Source: Blattamonas nauphoetae
Taxonomy: Eukaryota > Preaxostyla > Oxymonadida
Reading direction: 5' to 3'
Length of the DNA stretch: 64,000 bases
Assembly: GCA_033064195.1 (NCBI GenBank)
Contig: JARBJD010000003.1
Location: forward strand, 372,001-436,000
Position numbers and translations under genes: made by a program. How positions within the stretch are numbered: position 1 is the first letter of the stretch; each line of letters opens with the position of its first letter. Shown here one piece after another: positions 45,001 to 55,289 of this stretch. The notes beneath the pieces are model-generated. The model was not told the DNA's origin. It ran no database searches and saw only the letters and a list, made by a program, of their open reading frames with translations.

Positions 45001-47075
45001 TCATCTACACTCTCATCCACTCGTCGAAAGCTCGCCTGCTCTCCTTCAAAGACAAGAACGGCATCGCGCTGGTCTTCTCCTTCTTCAACGTCGCCCCTTT
45101 CCTCTCCACGGTATACCCGCTCTCGTCGACTGTCCAGCCTGATGACTCCCTTCTCGCCCGATCTGCTCCGCGGCAGAAGACCCAATCCCCAGTCCCTCTC
45201 GTCTCGATCAGCCGCATCGAGTCTGCCCTGTCTCATCCAATCTCGTTCCCAAAGGCTCACTGTGTCATTGTGTCGCTTGGCTCGCTCATCCCACTCTTCG
45301 CCTCCAACCAAATATTCCCTCTCTCGATCGGCCCTCGCTCGTTCCTGTACCAAAACCAGATCAACCGCTACAACCGCTCCGCCACAACGAAGGACAACTT
45401 CGATGTGCTGAACCATCTCTTCAAGGTGTTCCTGCACGACATGCCCCCACTCTCCCTCGCATCTCTCCCCTTCGCCCCGACGAAAGCCACTCTCACCCGC
45501 ATCGCCAAGTTGAACACTTCTGCTTCATCTCCCGACGCACGCGAAGATGTCAAGATGGAGATGTCGGTCCTGATCAAGCGAATGTCGCAGTACGCAGAGA
45601 GAAAACACGCTCGCGAGAAGAAGTGGAACGAGCTGGCGAGCTTTCACAGTCAAAACCGCCATTCGAGGCAGTCTGGATGTGCAGTGTGCACGGCCATGAT
45701 CCAGCTGTGGAAGGAAGAGTCAGCTGACTTCGAAACCACACGTGCCTCGCTCTATCTCCACCTCAACACCGCGATCAAGCTGAAGCAGAGACCGCCCAAC
45801 AGCTTCTGCAACATGCAGAGCGTGGTGGGCAGGTGGAATGTGATCAAAACGTCGGCAGATGCGGACTTCGACGAGACGAAGTTCAGAGACGAGCGAGTGT
45901 CGTCGTTCATCCTTTCGTCCCACGACAACACACTCGATTTGCACGGAAACCCGATCACCCACACAAAAGAAGAGACCACAGAAAACGCCACAGACGAGGA
46001 GCTCGACACTCCTTCCCCGTCCAGTGCGATGGACGATCACAAGTCAGAGTCGCCACACCTCAAGCAGACACCCACCATTTCCCCGTCCATATCGACACAG
46101 ACCACCACTCCACCAGCTCCCAGCACGCCGGGCACGTTCCCACGACTCGGCTCGAGACCAGTCTCACAGCGTGTACTGGCCATCTCATCACCGTCACTCC
46201 CTCGCGGCCAGTCTTCACTTGCACGCTCGTCGTCCTTCACACTCCAAGACACACCCACTCCATTCTCCGACAGTGTCCCGTCGGAGGCGGAGGAAGGACA
46301 AGCGACTGACCTCACAACTCAACTTCAAGACGAAGAAGACGACGAGAACTTCGACGCGATGGACGAGTTCCGACAGTTCTCGCTGCAGAAGTCGTTTGGT
46401 GGACGAGGCTCAGAATGGGGAGGAGCATCCAGCGGAGGACGTGGAGGACACTTCACAAATCTGTTTTCCTGCTTCCCTCTCTCCATCCCTCCCCACGCTG
46501 ATGCCCAGAAGACAAACGACATGGCGTTCCCTCCGTCCACTCGCCTCAAGATGCACAAAGAGGAGGTCGACCTTGTTTCTGCTGTTAAGTACGTGTGCAT
46601 GATCACCGACCTCCTTCTGAAGGACGACATGGTCACCTTCGACGACACAACTCGATCCGGGTCAGTCTCGCCGTACTCCGAAGCTCTCCACATCATCTCC
46701 CGCTGCCTCGTCACCCCGTCTCCCGTCGCACGCTCGGCTGTCTTCGTCCTCCTCCTCTCTCTCTTCCGCGCCGACAATTCGGTCAGCTCTGTTTGTGTCG
46801 ACGCTGACGAACATTCTGATGCGACTGAGAGAACAAGCTCTTCACCACAGACTATGTTCCGAAACGCAATCGCTTGTCTGTTCCGTCCTCACGTCAGCTC
46901 GTCTTTCCATCCATCCGCTGACTTCTCTGTATCCAAATCGCTCGCTCTCGCTCTGTGTGGAACAGTGGCATTAAAATCATCGTCCTGTTTGTCACAAGAT
47001 TGGAAGAGAGAAAGGAAACGAGAATATGACGATCTACTCGAGGTGACGAATGAAATACTGTTGAGTTGGACCTGA
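42072..47075 (+). pseudogene. Large GC-rich gene of unknown family with several frame breaks
   Basis: The stretch has long open segments in all three plus frames that follow one another as one protein would: 42072-42237, about 42430-42890, 42892-43365, 43370-43670, 43670-43960, 44017-44571, and about 44850-47075 (the last over 700 codons). Amino-acid use looks genuine in the chosen frames. Breaks include a 28-bp tandem duplication at 43933-43996, a frame change near 43670, an in-frame TGA at 44569 and a shift near 44840. No short-intron signals explain these. The C-terminal part has Leu-rich helical segments (SLLSIVGRMVKEATLTKYG; LLLSLFRADNSVSSV) and a Ser/Pro-rich middle; I do not recognise a family. 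It may be a decayed gene or a gene with assembly errors. The GC-rich body contrasts with its AT-rich flanks. Confidence 0.45.
43933..43996 (+). repeat. 28-bp perfect tandem duplication inside coding sequence
   Basis: The unit CCGCGACAACATTCCTGCAC (first 20 of 28 bases) is present twice and a third copy begins. As 28 is not a multiple of three it changes the frame; with one unit the frame TATTFLHTLIRD would run on into the 44017-44571 segment. Confidence 0.9.
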
Positions 47076-47508
47076 AGACTCGTTGAGAACAACCGAACGG
47101 CGAAAATGGCTGTCACACGAGAGCAATATTATGGTTTCTCTTCGAAGAAAGGAGTAAGTGAGTCATCTTTTATCATATTTCATTACCATTCACAACAATT
47201 CTCAGCTTTGACACTTCCTGACGTCATTTGATAAAATAATGGGTTTGATCAACTTCAGTTGTGATCTAGTGAAAAGATAAGGTTTTGCCCCAAAAAATGG
47301 TTTGAATGGAATGAACTGAGTGATTTGAAACAATAAAACGGGAGTGTTGATTCTGTACAAAACTAGCTCATATTGAACCATGATGGATTCTTCGTAGTAG
47401 CCGCCTTATCATCTCTTCTTTCAACTCCTAGTTGCCGAGAAGCTTCAAAAATTACGTTTGTATTCGACACAGGACCTCATTTTCGGAATAAGACAATGTT
47501 CTGGATTA
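47076..47508. other. Intergenic AT-rich stretch before a MITE
   Basis: No open frame of note and no recognised repeat. Confidence 0.4.
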
Positions 47509-48120
47509 CAGTCTGAATAGTGCATTGTCGAACATAAATAATTCAAAGTCGAAGTGAAATAATTCAAAGTCGAAGGACCAAATTTTTGGACCAACTTGTT
47601 CTAGTGCACCTCACACCCCACTCTATCATGCTCACTAAAACAGAATCAATGATCATGATGCTGGCTTGTCACGTATTATCCGACACCATTCAACACTTTC
47701 TCGGCTTAGTTCTCATTTTTTAGCTCATTTCACAGTAGTTCTTCGTCTAAGCCCAGAAAAACCAACAAATCAGATCCAGCACAAGGTGATCAAGGCCAAA
47801 AGTTTCCAGAACTAGTCACACCGATGACTCCTTCCCGCCTCTCAAACGTCAGTTCAATCATACTGTCTTTGGTGTGTCACAGGCTGTTTTTTCTCTGACG
47901 AATGAAATGGTTGTTTTCATCGAAAAAGCTTAAAATCACTTCAGAAAGCCCGAATGCATATTTTTCAATCCTGAAAACGTGTTCACCCTATAAAGCACAT
48001 TGGTACAAAAAGGTCACAGGAGAAATAGAGTGAATTGTGTGGTGATTTCGGAAGCTAAAGGAAAAAAATCTGTTTTTCGACTTTGAATTATTTATGTTCG
48101 ACTTTGAACTATTCAGACTG
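47509..48120. mobile_element. TA-flanked MITE with GTCGAA-type subterminal repeats, 612 bp
   Basis: Flanked by TA on both sides. Ends are inverted: the left begins CAGTCTGAATAG and the right ends CTATTCAGACTG. Inside each end the unit AATTCAAAGTCGAA is repeated, followed by a non-coding interior. A TA target and CAG termini fit the Tc1/mariner-pogo superfamily. Another end of the same family is at 53989. Confidence 0.85.
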
Positions 48121-48216
48121 TACTACAGATAAACAAAAATTTATGGGTGTGTGTATTTATGTCAATTCAATCAATAATTTGGGGATGCACAGATAAAAAG
48201 AAAGCAGCAATTAATA

Positions 48217-48959
48217 GATGTGTCATTAACCAGGCCCATGTCAACAACTCGGAACCTGTGGTTGAAACAAACCGTTTTGGTCAAACAAAGAAAAAAACAA
48301 AATTTCAGTTTATTCTATCTTGGCGAATCGGTGAAAACCTCAAAATGCAGGGTGTCATTTGAAAACTTAGCGCCGAATACGTGATTGATTGAGTGTCTTT
48401 CTTGAGCTGTCAACTTCACCAAATTCATTTGTATTGTTTTTTGAACAGTATTGTGAAAAATAAAAAAAGTGAAGTGTTCGCAATTTTCACCTCGATCGCC
48501 CCCACAATGTCTTTTTCTATCATTCGGATTCGTGATCGATCGTTGATCGAATTGTGTTTCAACATGGGTTTGAACGCCAAGGATGCCCATGCCTTCCTCG
48601 CTAATTTCACGCAGGATCCTCCTTCATATTCACATGTTCCTCATCTCTATCGTCTCAAGCGATCTGGCGACTTCAATCTCGAAGGTCAGAAGCCAAATCA
48701 CAACAGATTCGAACCTCTCTTCGCTCAAATCCTCGTCCAGTTGGTTCAGATGGACGAATCCATCTCAATTACTCGTCTTTCGCTTGCAACCGGTCATTCA
48801 AAGAAGATGATCAAGAATTACCTCACAAACCATCTCTTCCCGGTCAAAAAATCTATAAAAAGGGTTCCACATCAACAAACAAATGCAAACAAACATCAAC
48901 GAGTGCTCATTTCGCGGAGACTCCTCAAATTCTGTTCAATAAGAAGCTCTCTTGTTTAG
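48217..48959 (+). mobile_element. Mariner-like element: left end plus transposase N-terminal part
   Basis: The first 150 bp are a terminal repeat of the same MITE family as 49717-50301 (GATGTGTCATTAACCAGG, then TTTTGGTCAAAC). It is followed by a plus-strand frame that becomes protein-like at 48508 (MSFSIIRIRDRSLIELCF) and ends at the stop codon 48957-48959. Two helix-turn-helix-like segments are suggested (ISITRLSLATGHSKKMIKNY is the second), then KRVPHQQTNANKHQRV, which parallels the 'WVPHELTEKQK..R' linker of mariner transposases. The catalytic DDE domain is not found in the same frame downstream, so the gene is truncated there. Confidence 0.55.
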
Positions 48960-49397
48960 TTGATCTCAGGGACAATTTCCGTTCCCATCTGGGATTCAAA
49001 AATGGTTTTTGTCATCCAGCCTTTTTGTGAATGCTGAAGTGTGATGTGATGAGCTTTAGAGTCGTTCAGTTCTGGGAGAGGGTAATCGGAATGGAAGAGT
49101 AAGTGTGTTTTGAATCGCTTTCCAGAGGCAGTACAAACGAAAGGAGCCGTCATTTTACTCATTGGTTGTCACTGGACAAAAAACTTCCGTCGATCCGAGA
49201 GTCCAACACATTTGCCAGGTTTGAAGTTTTTTAATGAAGGGAGAGACGTTCTGAATGGTTGATGTATTATATCGCAATGAATCGAGAGGAACTGGATTGA
49301 TTGGTTTAATTGATGACGCCAACTGATCGAGGGATGTGGAGTGTATCGAGGTGCACCTTCTCGATGAGTGCGGATGAACCATGCCATCACACATCAC
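48956..49397 (-). mobile_element. Pogo/Tigger-like DDE transposase fragment
   Basis: On the minus strand two adjoining segments read as part of a pogo-type catalytic domain: one ending SDRRKFFVQ, the next APFVCTASGKRFKTHLLF and HSQKGWMTKTIFE, as in 'TvvcaisAsG...pPlfif' and 'GWm....F..W' of this family. The frame changes between segments and both ends are missing. It lies back to back with the mariner-like piece. Confidence 0.45.
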
Positions 49398-49716
49398 TCA
49401 GAGAAAGCAGTCAGGCTATGATAGTCAAGGAATTTGAAGGTACTCGTCCAACTGAAAAATGTCTCATCAAATCGTTCTGTGGGATGGGCAATTATTTTTT
49501 GCAACGTGTTCGATCTTCTATCAAGACAAACGACGCTCCTTCCAACATCATTGGCCCGTACTTAAATCGATCACTCTGCGAACAATCATCTCAAAATGAT
49601 TCTAAAGTTTCTTTCTGATCTGGAAACGGAATTCGTCGAGATCTCGATAATTGATACTCAAACAATTGTCGAATTATTGTCAAAAACAATTTGTTGTTGC
49701 GAACAATATGTTTTAT

Positions 49717-50301
49717 AGATGTGTCATTATCCCGGTCCGTGTCAACAACCCGGAACCAGGGGCTGAAAGAAACCATATTGGTCCAACTTAGCAAAAAATT
49801 CAACTTGAGAATTCAATTCCGCGGTGAATCGGAGAAATCCTCAAAATACTGTTTACAGCAAGAATGCACACCTTTTTCCAAACTTTTTCAGCTCGTATCT
49901 TCACTACCAGATATCCGATTTAAACCAAATAAAAAAGCATTTTTATCGTGAATATATCGAAAAAAGACTCACAAAAAAAGATCATTTTTTTGCCCATTCA
50001 ATTTTTTGTCGAGATAATTAACGTTTTTTCGCAACTTTCCAAATACCCAACATTTTTTGTCAAAACATTCTATTCTCGAAAAAAACGTTTCAGTGGAAAA
50101 TTTCATCAAAATTGGTCCACAAGTTGTGGAGATATGATTTGGACACACGACCAAAAGGGCCTAAAACATGGTTTTTGATGTTTTCACCGATTCGCCAAGA
50201 TAGAAAAAACTGCAATTTTGTTTTTTTTCTTAGTTTGACAAAAATGGTTTGTTTCAAACACAGGTTCCGGGTTGCTGACAGAACCTGGTTTGTGACACAT
50301 C
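49717..50301. mobile_element. MITE, 585 bp, same family as 39935-40522
   Basis: Inverted ends GATGTGTCATTATCCCGG (left) and a GTGACACATC right end continue inward for about 120 bp with moderate divergence, including the CAAACTAAGAAAA block. It has no coding capacity. Its termini also match the left end of the mariner-like element at 48217, suggesting that element or a relative as its source. Confidence 0.75.
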
Positions 50302-50369
50302 CATTCTATCCCCTTCAAAATCCTCTTTTCCGTGCCCAAAGGTCGTCACTGACACATAAAAACATAATT

Positions 50370-50735
50370 ATGTCAAGTTTGCGTTGACATAGGCATCGAG
50401 AGGTTGGAGAACAGAGGTAGTGTGGGAGGGAGGATGCATCAGATCAACAAGGTTGTCCATTGCAACTGTCATTACTTTTTCAGAAACGAGGGCAGCGAGC
50501 ATCTCCATCTGGAGGAGGCAGTGGGCGAATGGAAGGCCGATTTACCGTCTTCTGCGAAGGATCGAAGGCATGATCTGTTTTTCCAATACATTCTCAAAAT
50601 TAACTTTGACAGAAAAACTGAAATCTGGTAAAACAACAATGGAGTCGCATTGGAGGAGGGCATGTTCCTCGGGAATCTTTTTGCTTGCAATGGAGAGAAG
50701 AGTGTGGTATGAAACACCATCAGCAGAGACAAGGA
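50370..50735 (-). mobile_element. Pogo/Tigger-like DDE fragment
   Basis: Minus-strand translation includes MDNLVDLMHPPSHTTSVLQP followed by LDAYVNA, the 'PPHTTHLLQPLDVGVF' motif around the third acidic residue of pogo-type transposases. Upstream on the same strand a degraded stretch (50472..50732) may be the preceding part. It is short and interrupted. Confidence 0.5.
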
Positions 50736-50959
50736 GGAGGGCAGAAGTTCGAGGGGGAGGACAGACTCGAGGGCAACAGGTTTGGGGCGTCTTTCACTGT
50801 GACACGGCTTTCTTATTGTGGTGGATATTTGAACTGTTCATGGCGTTTGAGGAATTTGGCAAAAAATGGTAGGATACAGCGTTTTGTGTAATGAATGATT
50901 CTCCCGAGTTGGTACGAATAAGGAGTTGACATTGAAAGTTCTGGGTTCTTTTTAATGAA

Positions 50960-51310
50960 ATTGTAGAGCCAAGTTCTTGAGACCGAAGAAAAAGCATTTT
51001 TTCGAAAATATTTCAATAAAGACACTCAGCAAAATCAATATTTTTGTCCCATGATATTTTTCTCAGCCAAAAATATCGTTTTTCACACCTCCCAAGATTC
51101 TCACAATTGATTTTTTTATGTCGATCATTCTTTTCTCCGAAAAAATGTTACAGCTGGAAATTGGATCAAAATCAATTCACATACTGAAAAGATTTGACAA
51201 AAACACAGAAAAAAAGCTGTTAAAACGAGGTATTTTGAGGTTTTCTCTGATTCGCATGGGTCTATCAAGCTGATAATCATTGTTTTCCAAGATTGACCAA
51301 TATCAATTTT
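50960..51310. mobile_element. Degenerate MITE copy (39935 family)
   Basis: Blocks such as CCGAAGAAAAAGCATTTTTT, TGTCCCATGATATTTTTCTC and GGAAATTGGATCAAAATC correspond in order to the interior of 39935-40522. Ends are eroded. Confidence 0.55.
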
Positions 51311-51847
51311 TCAACCCGAACTCGAACAACGCAATTTTTGATCAATTTTATAGAAGAAAGATCCTTCTTCTCTCTTCTCATTCCAGTAACACAGGCGCCA
51401 CCAGAGCTAACCAGGCAAGAAAGAAGTCCGGAAGACAAAGAGGCCTCTCAAGTCGAGGTCAGCCAAGAGAGCTCTCAAAGCTCAGGTTTAATAGTTGAGG
51501 ATGTCTTCCAGCCTCAACCTCAAGTGCTGCAGCCACAACAGACAGCGGCCAACCAAGGCCGGGAAAGGCGCTGTAGCTTCTGCCACAAGACTTTCAGCAG
51601 ATTCTACAGAGTCAACCGATACGAGAAAACCAGCCGGCGGAACCCGAGCTCCAAGTACGCCCAAGCCCAGAAACTTCGCCGACAGTCAAACGGCGACGAG
51701 AAAAAGCAAGCCAAAAAGAGCCAGAAACCAATGATGAAACTCATTGTCATTCCGGAAAACGACTCAACTAAACCTTTTTCCTCTTTCAATTTCTTCCCCT
51801 TACCTTATTCTCACGTCTGTCCTTCTGTTTTCTTCAAATCGAGATGA
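51293..51847 (+). CDS. Hypothetical protein, Gln/Ser/Lys-rich
   Basis: A 184-codon open frame with Gln/Pro-rich and Lys/Arg-rich parts. CSFCHKTFSRFYRVNRYEK resembles the first half of a C2H2 zinc finger, but the second half lacks the paired His. It lies among transposon remnants and may belong to one. Composition is GC-richer than the surroundings from 51400 to 51720, which supports real former coding. No family assigned. Confidence 0.3.
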   Translation: MTNINFSTRTRTTQFLINFIEERSFFSLLIPVTQAPPELTRQERSPEDKEASQVEVSQESSQSSGLIVEDVFQPQPQVLQPQQTAANQGRERRCSFCHKTFSRFYRVNRYEKTSRRNPSSKYAQAQKLRRQSNGDEKKQAKKSQKPMMKLIVIPENDSTKPFSSFNFFPLPYSHVCPSVFFKSR

Positions 51848-52312
51848 ATTTGAGTTCATAATGAAATGAAAAATGTTCTGTGTTCGGCTGTCAACACACC
51901 CTCCAATGTCAAAAACCGGACTTGATGCCGAAGAAGACAAAAAAAAGACTTTCATAATGAATCATTCCTGTGAGAGTTCGAAATGTCAAAAACTCGCCCA
52001 TGATCCCACTCGTTGGATGCGGGATCGAACCTTGAGTTCCACAAAAAGGAAGAGTGTAGCGTGTAAGGACCAATGGAGTTGATAGGTTGAAAAGTTGATA
52101 GGTGAATCTTGAATGTCGCGTTCACATCTTTGTCGAGAGGCTGAAGAAGAGAAGTGGTAAGAGAAGGAGGACAGACGACATCGATTAGTTTGTCGCGACA
52201 GATGCGACGAATGTCATCGCTCAGATGAGCAGCTGTCATATTCACAGGTAGCAGGATGTGTGAGTGTGGAAGGTTGACATACTTCATTCTTTTCGATATA
52301 CAGCTAAACTAG

Positions 52313-52535
52313 TTCTGAAATGAAGAAGAATAGTTCAGAAATGAAAATGATTGTTCAGAAATGAAGAGGAATTGTTCAGAAGTGAAAATGATTGTTCAGA
52401 AATGAAGAGGAATAGTTCAGAAATGAAAATGATTGTTCAGAAATGAAGAAGAATTGTTCAGAAATGAAAAATGATTGTTCAGAAATGAAGAAGAATAATT
52501 CAGAAATGAAAACAAATAATTCAGAAATGAAAAGC
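52313..52535 (+). repeat. Left terminal tandem array of element A
   Basis: About eleven units of 20-21 bp based on TTCAGAAATGAARA. Alternating unit types differ at their 3' halves. The array is AT-rich and its translation as repeated SEMK peptides is incidental. Confidence 0.85.
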
Positions 52536-53276
52536 AAATTCAACAGGCCTGAAAGACAACAACAATTCGAAAATCCCTTCTTTTCTATTGAAAGAACAGT
52601 TCCTCAAAAGCTCAAAGTCAAAACAAATACGTTCTCGTGGTGTCAGAAATAAGTCCCGTCTCACATTAAAACGGTGTGGTTTGCATCAGAATCTCAACAA
52701 AAGACTCACACAGAAGGACATACTGCATGCTGAAGCGTTTATTGTTGAAAAAACTTGAATGTTTGAAATAGTGCTATGCGAAACTCGCTTTTCATTCTGA
52801 ACCCGCACACACGCCCATTTTGTCATAGTAATACATGTGGTCAGACAAAACGAAGTGACAACAATACCTGAAAACAGGTGTTGAGAATCCGAATCTTCTG
52901 AACCAGAGAACAGATCTTCACCAACTTTTGCATGACTCACCTCAGAACAATTAGAAATCAAAAAAGTTATAAATGTGAAACATCTCACAAACTGTTCTCG
53001 AATGGATAGTGGTGAAGATTGGTCAACTCGCTGAAATACTATCGTAGTTGTGCAGGTTTAGGGAAAATGCGCTGGTTTTTCATGGCGCTTTAACTAGACA
53101 AATTCCCAGCTGTCCGTATGGATGAACCTGATGTATAATTTTCTCTCACTCTTTGATCTTTGACATTCGAATTTGAGATATTTCTTCGTGATCTGTTCGT
53201 TGAATTTGTATTTAGTGGAATGTAGGAGCAACGTCAGTACATCCGAGAACCTTTTCTCAGTGGTTGCATGGAGATT

Positions 53277-53465
53277 CCTGACTTGTTTTCATTTCTGAAT
53301 TATTCTTCTTCATTTCTGAACAATCATTTTCATTTCTGAACTATTCCTCTTCATTTCTGAACAATCATTTTCACTTCTGAACAATTCCTCTTCATTTCTG
53401 AACAATCATTTTCATTTCTGAACTATTCTTCTTCATTTCAGAACTATTTTTCTTCATTTCAGAAC
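53277..53465 (-). repeat. Right terminal tandem array of element A
   Basis: Inverted counterpart of the left array, about nine units of the same 20-21-bp type. Confidence 0.85.
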
Positions 53466-53869
53466 AAGTCTACCTGTATGGCTTGGAAATGACTTTTCAA
53501 GAAGCAAATCGTATGAGGAGCGAGTTCTGCATAATCTGGTTGCGAGGGAACAACACATAAATACCGATCATTCAATTCATGAAGGCATTGAATCACAAGA
53601 CTAATGACCATACTGGCTGATGTCGAATCCGATTCGAGACACGTTCCAAGCGTGTCTACAGGCAAGACGAGTTCCGCAATGAGGCTGAACTGTGCGCTGA
53701 TGTCTGGAGTGAAGTTGAATTGATTGGGCTGGACAAGGATGTGAATATTCTGAACAATCCACTTCAATTGAGGAGCGATGCTGATCAATCTTGTATCGAC
53801 AAACGTTGGAGGATGAGTATGAAAGAGTGGACGATTACCCTGCAATTTCGCTTCGTGACAAATGTGTTT

Positions 53870-54090
53870 TGCGTGAAACTTTTTGAGCTCGTTTCTCGAT
53901 AAAAGTTACTCAACATAGATATTTTTGTCTTCTAAGAGAAATGTTTCGTCGAGAAAAATGGCCTTTTTTCTATCTTTACAGATCCATACAGTCCGAATAG
54001 TTCAAAGTCGAACCAAAACAATACAAAGTCGAAGGAAATAATTCAAAGACAAAGTGAAATAATTCGAAGTCGAAATCCAGCTTTTTTTCC
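53870..54090. mobile_element. MITE fragments: degenerate 39935-family piece and a CAGTC-type end
   Basis: 53870-53985 resembles the interior of the 39935 family (GAGAAAAATGGCCTTTTTTC). At 53989 TA is followed by CAGTCCGAATAGTTCAAAGT and then several AATTCRAAGTCGAA-type units, the end seen in the 47509 element. No matching right end was found within the next kilobases. Confidence 0.5.
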
Positions 54091-55289
54091 TAAAGCTTCC
54101 GAAACCAGCTCACAATTCCCTCTTTTTCTACTGTGATCTTTTTCTCCACATGTCCTTTTTCAGGTGGATCGCCTCCCACGCTCTTCTTCCACTCAAAAGA
54201 GACAAGACCTTCTTTTATCATTCTGTCTGATTCCATTTTTTGTCACTTCATTTCCTGTCTTGATTTTTTCTTCTGTTCTGAACGAGTATCGTAGTCTATT
54301 TCTTCTCGACGATATGAAATATCATTTCATGCTTACATTGTCTTCTGTTCCTTCGACAGTCCTCGATGAAGATTGTTCATTGAACTCTCTTCTTCAAATG
54401 GCTTCCAAAAGGGTCTCTTCTTCATCGGGGGTAATGAAACTAGGGTTGCCAATACCTGAGACTCGTCTCTCCAAGGTTGCTCAGGTTCTTCGCTCCTCTT
54501 GTCTTCTTTTCGCTTTTTTTGAAAGAATCGGTGCTCGTCATCTTTTCTGTTTCCTGAAAAGGCTTAAGAGTATTCACTGGTTGTTGAGAGATTGCCGGAA
54601 CACTTTTGTTGTAGCGTAAAACGTGGAATTGTGAGGTTTTCTCCTGACACAGGCATTTCAATGCGGAACCACTTTTTTGTGGATTTCTAGCCCAATGTGT
54701 GAGTGAAACACCTCATGCCTAAAATGGAGAGACATGAAAGATATGAAAAAACAATCTTGTGAAAAGAGTTGACGGTGTTGCTCTCTACTGAATAAAGAGA
54801 GTTGTCGGAGTCTGAAAAGAAATCGAAAAGATCCACCGAGGAGCGGATGGGTGATATAAGATGATTTGAAACGTAATTGGAAAGCATCCCGAACTCGGAG
54901 TCGCAACAATTCTTGCCGTGTTGCTCGGCGAAGAAAGATGAACGAACTGTCTTCTTTGAAAACAGGATCCGACAAGACTGTGATATGCAATTTGGAGTAT
55001 ACAGAGGTAAGTTCAAATGGCGTTGACAAGCACTCTTGAACGAAACGGTGGTCGTGAGATAGCAAGTGTGATAAAAAAGTGTGATGTGTTTTTTTGGATG
55101 AATAGCATTTTGTGAGGTGAAACACGTACTGTATAGAGAAGAAACTGAAATATGTGAAAACATCAGATCCAATTTGGGTGTTTCAAGTGGAAGCATTGTC
55201 AAACTATCTGCGTGCTATTGCCCTTGTTTGTGTTAGATTTTTGTTTTGTGCTATTAATGTTTCTTGATTTTTTGGTTTTGATGCAAAAA
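54091..55289. other. Region with two unrecognised open frames
   Basis: 54164..54619 (plus, 151 codons, Leu/Ser/Phe-rich) and 54687..55202 (minus, 171 codons, Ser/Phe/His-rich) are open, but their composition is what AT-rich chance frames or decayed sequence would give. No domain is seen. It probably lies inside the pogo-like element whose end is at 53989. Confidence 0.3.

Larger units (their letters stand above)
52301..53476. mobile_element. Element A: 1176-bp TA-flanked element with terminal inverted tandem arrays
   Basis: TA duplicates flank it (52299-52300 and 53477-53478). Left end is CAGCTAAACTAGTTCTGAAA; right end, read inverted, is CAGGTAGACTTGTTCTGAAA. Each end continues as a long array of 20-21-bp units of the type TTCAGAAATGAAGAAGAATAG or TTCAGAAATGAAAATGATTG, inverted between ends. 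The unique interior (about 52535-53275) holds a 100-codon minus frame (52686..52988) identical to one in element B. No transposase is recognised, so it is probably non-autonomous and pogo/Tc1-mariner mobilised. Confidence 0.85.
51952..53845 (-). mobile_element. Pogo/Tigger-like transposase gene, interrupted by a 1.18-kb element
   Basis: Two minus-strand blocks, 53845..53479 then 52298..51952, form one pogo-type DDE stretch. The first has CVVPSQPDYAELAPHTICFL, the second KYVNLPHSHILLPVNMTAAH and PPSLTTSLLQPLDKDVNATF, with the acidic and LQPLD landmarks of the family. Element A (52301-53476) sits between them, flanked by TA; leaving it out with one TA gives an uninterrupted frame HFQAISKRMKYV. 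The N-terminal DNA-binding part is not found upstream in a clear frame. The fragment is therefore a partial older transposon. Confidence 0.65.

Noticed and set aside
51990-52035. Possible tRNA T-arm (GGTTCGATCCC on the minus strand)
   Set aside because: No acceptor or anticodon arms can be drawn around it, and it lies inside the pogo-like coding stretch.
52313-52640. The repeat arrays of elements A and B as coding sequence (repeated SEMK peptides) or as a CRISPR-like array
   Set aside because: Units are contiguous 20-21-mers without unique spacers, inverted at the two ends of a TA-flanked element. The peptide repeats follow simply from the array.
54687-55202. 171-codon minus-strand frame as a host gene
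   Set aside because: No domain, no splice context, composition of AT-rich chance sequence, and it sits between two pogo-type pieces. Kept only as an unresolved region.
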